Below are positions 9,658 to 10,884 of a stretch of 10,884 nucleotides of DNA, one piece after another. The notes beneath the pieces are model-generated. The model did not search any database, was not told the origin of the DNA, and saw only the letters and a program-made list of their open reading frames with translations. Position numbers and translations under genes: made by a program. Every line of letters starts with the position of its first letter. Position 1 is the stretch's first letter. The DNA is from CAYTED01 sp964537075 (GTDB lineage: Bacteria; Patescibacteriota; Minisyncoccia; Moranbacterales; UBA1568), in NCBI GenBank assembly GCA_964537075.1, contig CAZIBB010000032.1, forward strand, positions 1 through 10,884, in the 5' to 3' direction.

Positions 9658-10883
9658 GGTCCGATGACCACGAGGTTCAGCTTTTTATTGACGAAAATAT
9701 CCTTCGCTACGCGGAGGATGTCCTCAACGGTCACGGCATCGACTTTCTTCATCTTATCGTGAGGCAAATCGATTTTCCCCCGCAACACTTCCTGCGAGAC
9801 GAGATATTCCACTACCTCATCCGATCCCTCAAGACTCATCGCCATCTTCCCCTTGATGAATTCCTTCGCCTTGTTTAATTCATCCTTGCCGACAAGTTCC
9901 GTTGCGATCAACTTATATTCATCGAGAATCACACGAATCGTTTCTTCCAGATTCTGGTGTTCCACACCGCACTGCGTCGCCAGGTATCCGGCATCATAAT
10001 ACGTCTCCCCTCCGGTATGAACGCTGTACGCGAGACCGCGCCGTTCGCGTACCGACATGAAGAGTCGTGAGGACATTCCCCCGCCAAGAATCACTCCGAG
10101 TACCGAGGTGGCATATCGATCCTTGTGATCCATCGGGTACGCTCGTACGCCGAGAAGCATATGCGTCTGATCGGTCTTCTTGTGTTCGAGGAGTATTTCC
10201 GGCACAGACTGTTTTTCCCGAAAATTCTTATAGGTCGGCTTGTCTCCCTCTCGCATACCGGCGAATCGTTCCTTGATCGCCACGAGCACCTTCTTCGAAT
10301 CGATATTCCCTGCGACACCCACGACGACATTCTTCGCGACATATCCGCGGGAGAGGTACTTGATAAAATCCTTTCGTTTGAAAGTCCTGATATTATCCTT
10401 CGGTCCGAGAATGCTCCAACCGAGTGGCGTATCGCCATACAAATGTTGTTCCCATAGGTCGCCGATATGACGCATCGGCATATCCTCATACATATTGATT
10501 TCCTGGAGAATCGTCCCTCGCTCGCGATCAATTTCTTCCTGCTCGATTTTCGCATGGAGGAAAATATCCGATACGACATCAAGTGCGGTCATCCAGTGTT
10601 TCTTGTCTGCCTTGGCATAATACCCCGTGTATTCCTTTCCCGTGAACGCATTGTATTCCGCTCCGATCGCATCGAGTTCCTTACTGATATCAAGTGTGGC
10701 AGGACGAGTATCGGTTCCCTTAAAGAACATGTGTTCGAGGAAGTGCGCGAGGCCGTTTTCCTTCCGTGTTTCGAACCGCGATCCCACGCCCGTCAAGACA
10801 AACACCGTCGCCGTCTCCGTTTCCTTCATCGGCGCGAGGATCACGCGCAAACCGTTTTTCAGGGTGATTTTTTCGTATTTCAT
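9658..10883 (-). CDS. M16-family zinc peptidase (3' end in the gap)
   Basis: Processing-protease-like (insulinase/pitrilysin family) peptidase; substrate unknown. 408 full residues are readable before the gap. The inverted zinc motif HFLEH is at 47-51 (His47, Glu50 catalytic, His51), and Glu128 in TILQEINMYED is the third ligand, exactly 76 residues after His51 as in the family. The second, inactive half shows GGGMSSRLFMSVRERRGLAYSV (267-288). The visible end LNLVVIGP is where family members usually have only about 10 residues left, so the stop is probably in the gap; the open frame beyond it into the next gene is an artefact. There is no signal peptide. The start MKYEKITLKNGLRV is typical, but only one base upstream is visible, so the RBS cannot be judged. 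Confidence 0.93.
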
Positions 10884-10884
10884 A

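Noticed and set aside
9543..10883. Single frame joining the M16 peptidase across the gap to 9543
   Set aside because: The frame runs through 100 Ns of unknown true length and ends in the opposite-frame start of the AI-2E-family gene; it is an artefact.
1..10884. tRNA, rRNA or other known RNA genes
   Set aside because: No cloverleaf, conserved rRNA segment or recognised RNA motif was seen on either strand by eye; a covariance search would be needed to be certain.

Overview
The window looks like part of a chromosome of a Patescibacteria/CPR bacterium, most likely of a Parcubacteria-type lineage; I cannot place it further. The evidence is a set of small core-gene versions (a 130-aa ATP synthase delta subunit, a 228-aa RsmI, a 473-aa MetRS), near absence of Shine-Dalgarno (SD) motifs, many short intergenic repeats, and a hairpin repeat that reads PAGRQG in one frame, which I remember from proteins of this group. 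All recognised genes but one are on the minus strand. The only assembly defect seen is a run of exactly 100 Ns at 9558-9657.

Read in the direction of transcription (high to low coordinates): an M16 zinc peptidase (10883 into the N gap), an AI-2E/PerM-family membrane protein (9556-8531), rsmI (8371-7685), a lone plus-strand gene for a 59-aa single-span membrane protein (7380-7559), metG (7180-5759), a TatD-family hydrolase (5616-4627), an unknown 117-aa charged helical protein (4585-4232), a noncoding stretch with a long inverted repeat, a promoter and a hairpin (4053-4216), then the F-type ATP synthase genes atpB, atpE, atpF, atpH and atpA (3951-133). The next expected gene, atpG, would lie beyond position 1. 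The order rsmI, divergent small gene, metG, tatD resembles the Bacillus subtilis order yabC, abrB, metS, yabD, but the small protein here does not look like AbrB. The five atp genes encode the Fo part (a, c, b) and the delta and alpha parts of one proton-type ATP synthase.

The most unusual feature is a set of degenerate 7-bp periodic repeats (heptads). Nearly every minus-strand intergenic spacer is filled from the stop codon of one gene almost to the start codon of the next by an imperfect inverted repeat. Its arms are runs of 7-bp words, and the word differs between spacers (AxxGAAC, xxxxCAA, ACAGATT, xxxxAAC, GAGxTxA types). Single arms of the same kind also lie in frame inside tatD (three places) and metG (one place), where they encode extra hydrophilic peptide. 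A second element type, a pair of hairpins between conserved ends, occurs in the atp leader and again inside tatD.

The 59-aa plus-strand gene contrasts with all this: it has a perfect consensus sigma-70 promoter (TTGACA, 17 bp, TATAAT), a strong SD and its own intrinsic terminator. It is the best candidate here for an undescribed, well-expressed small protein.
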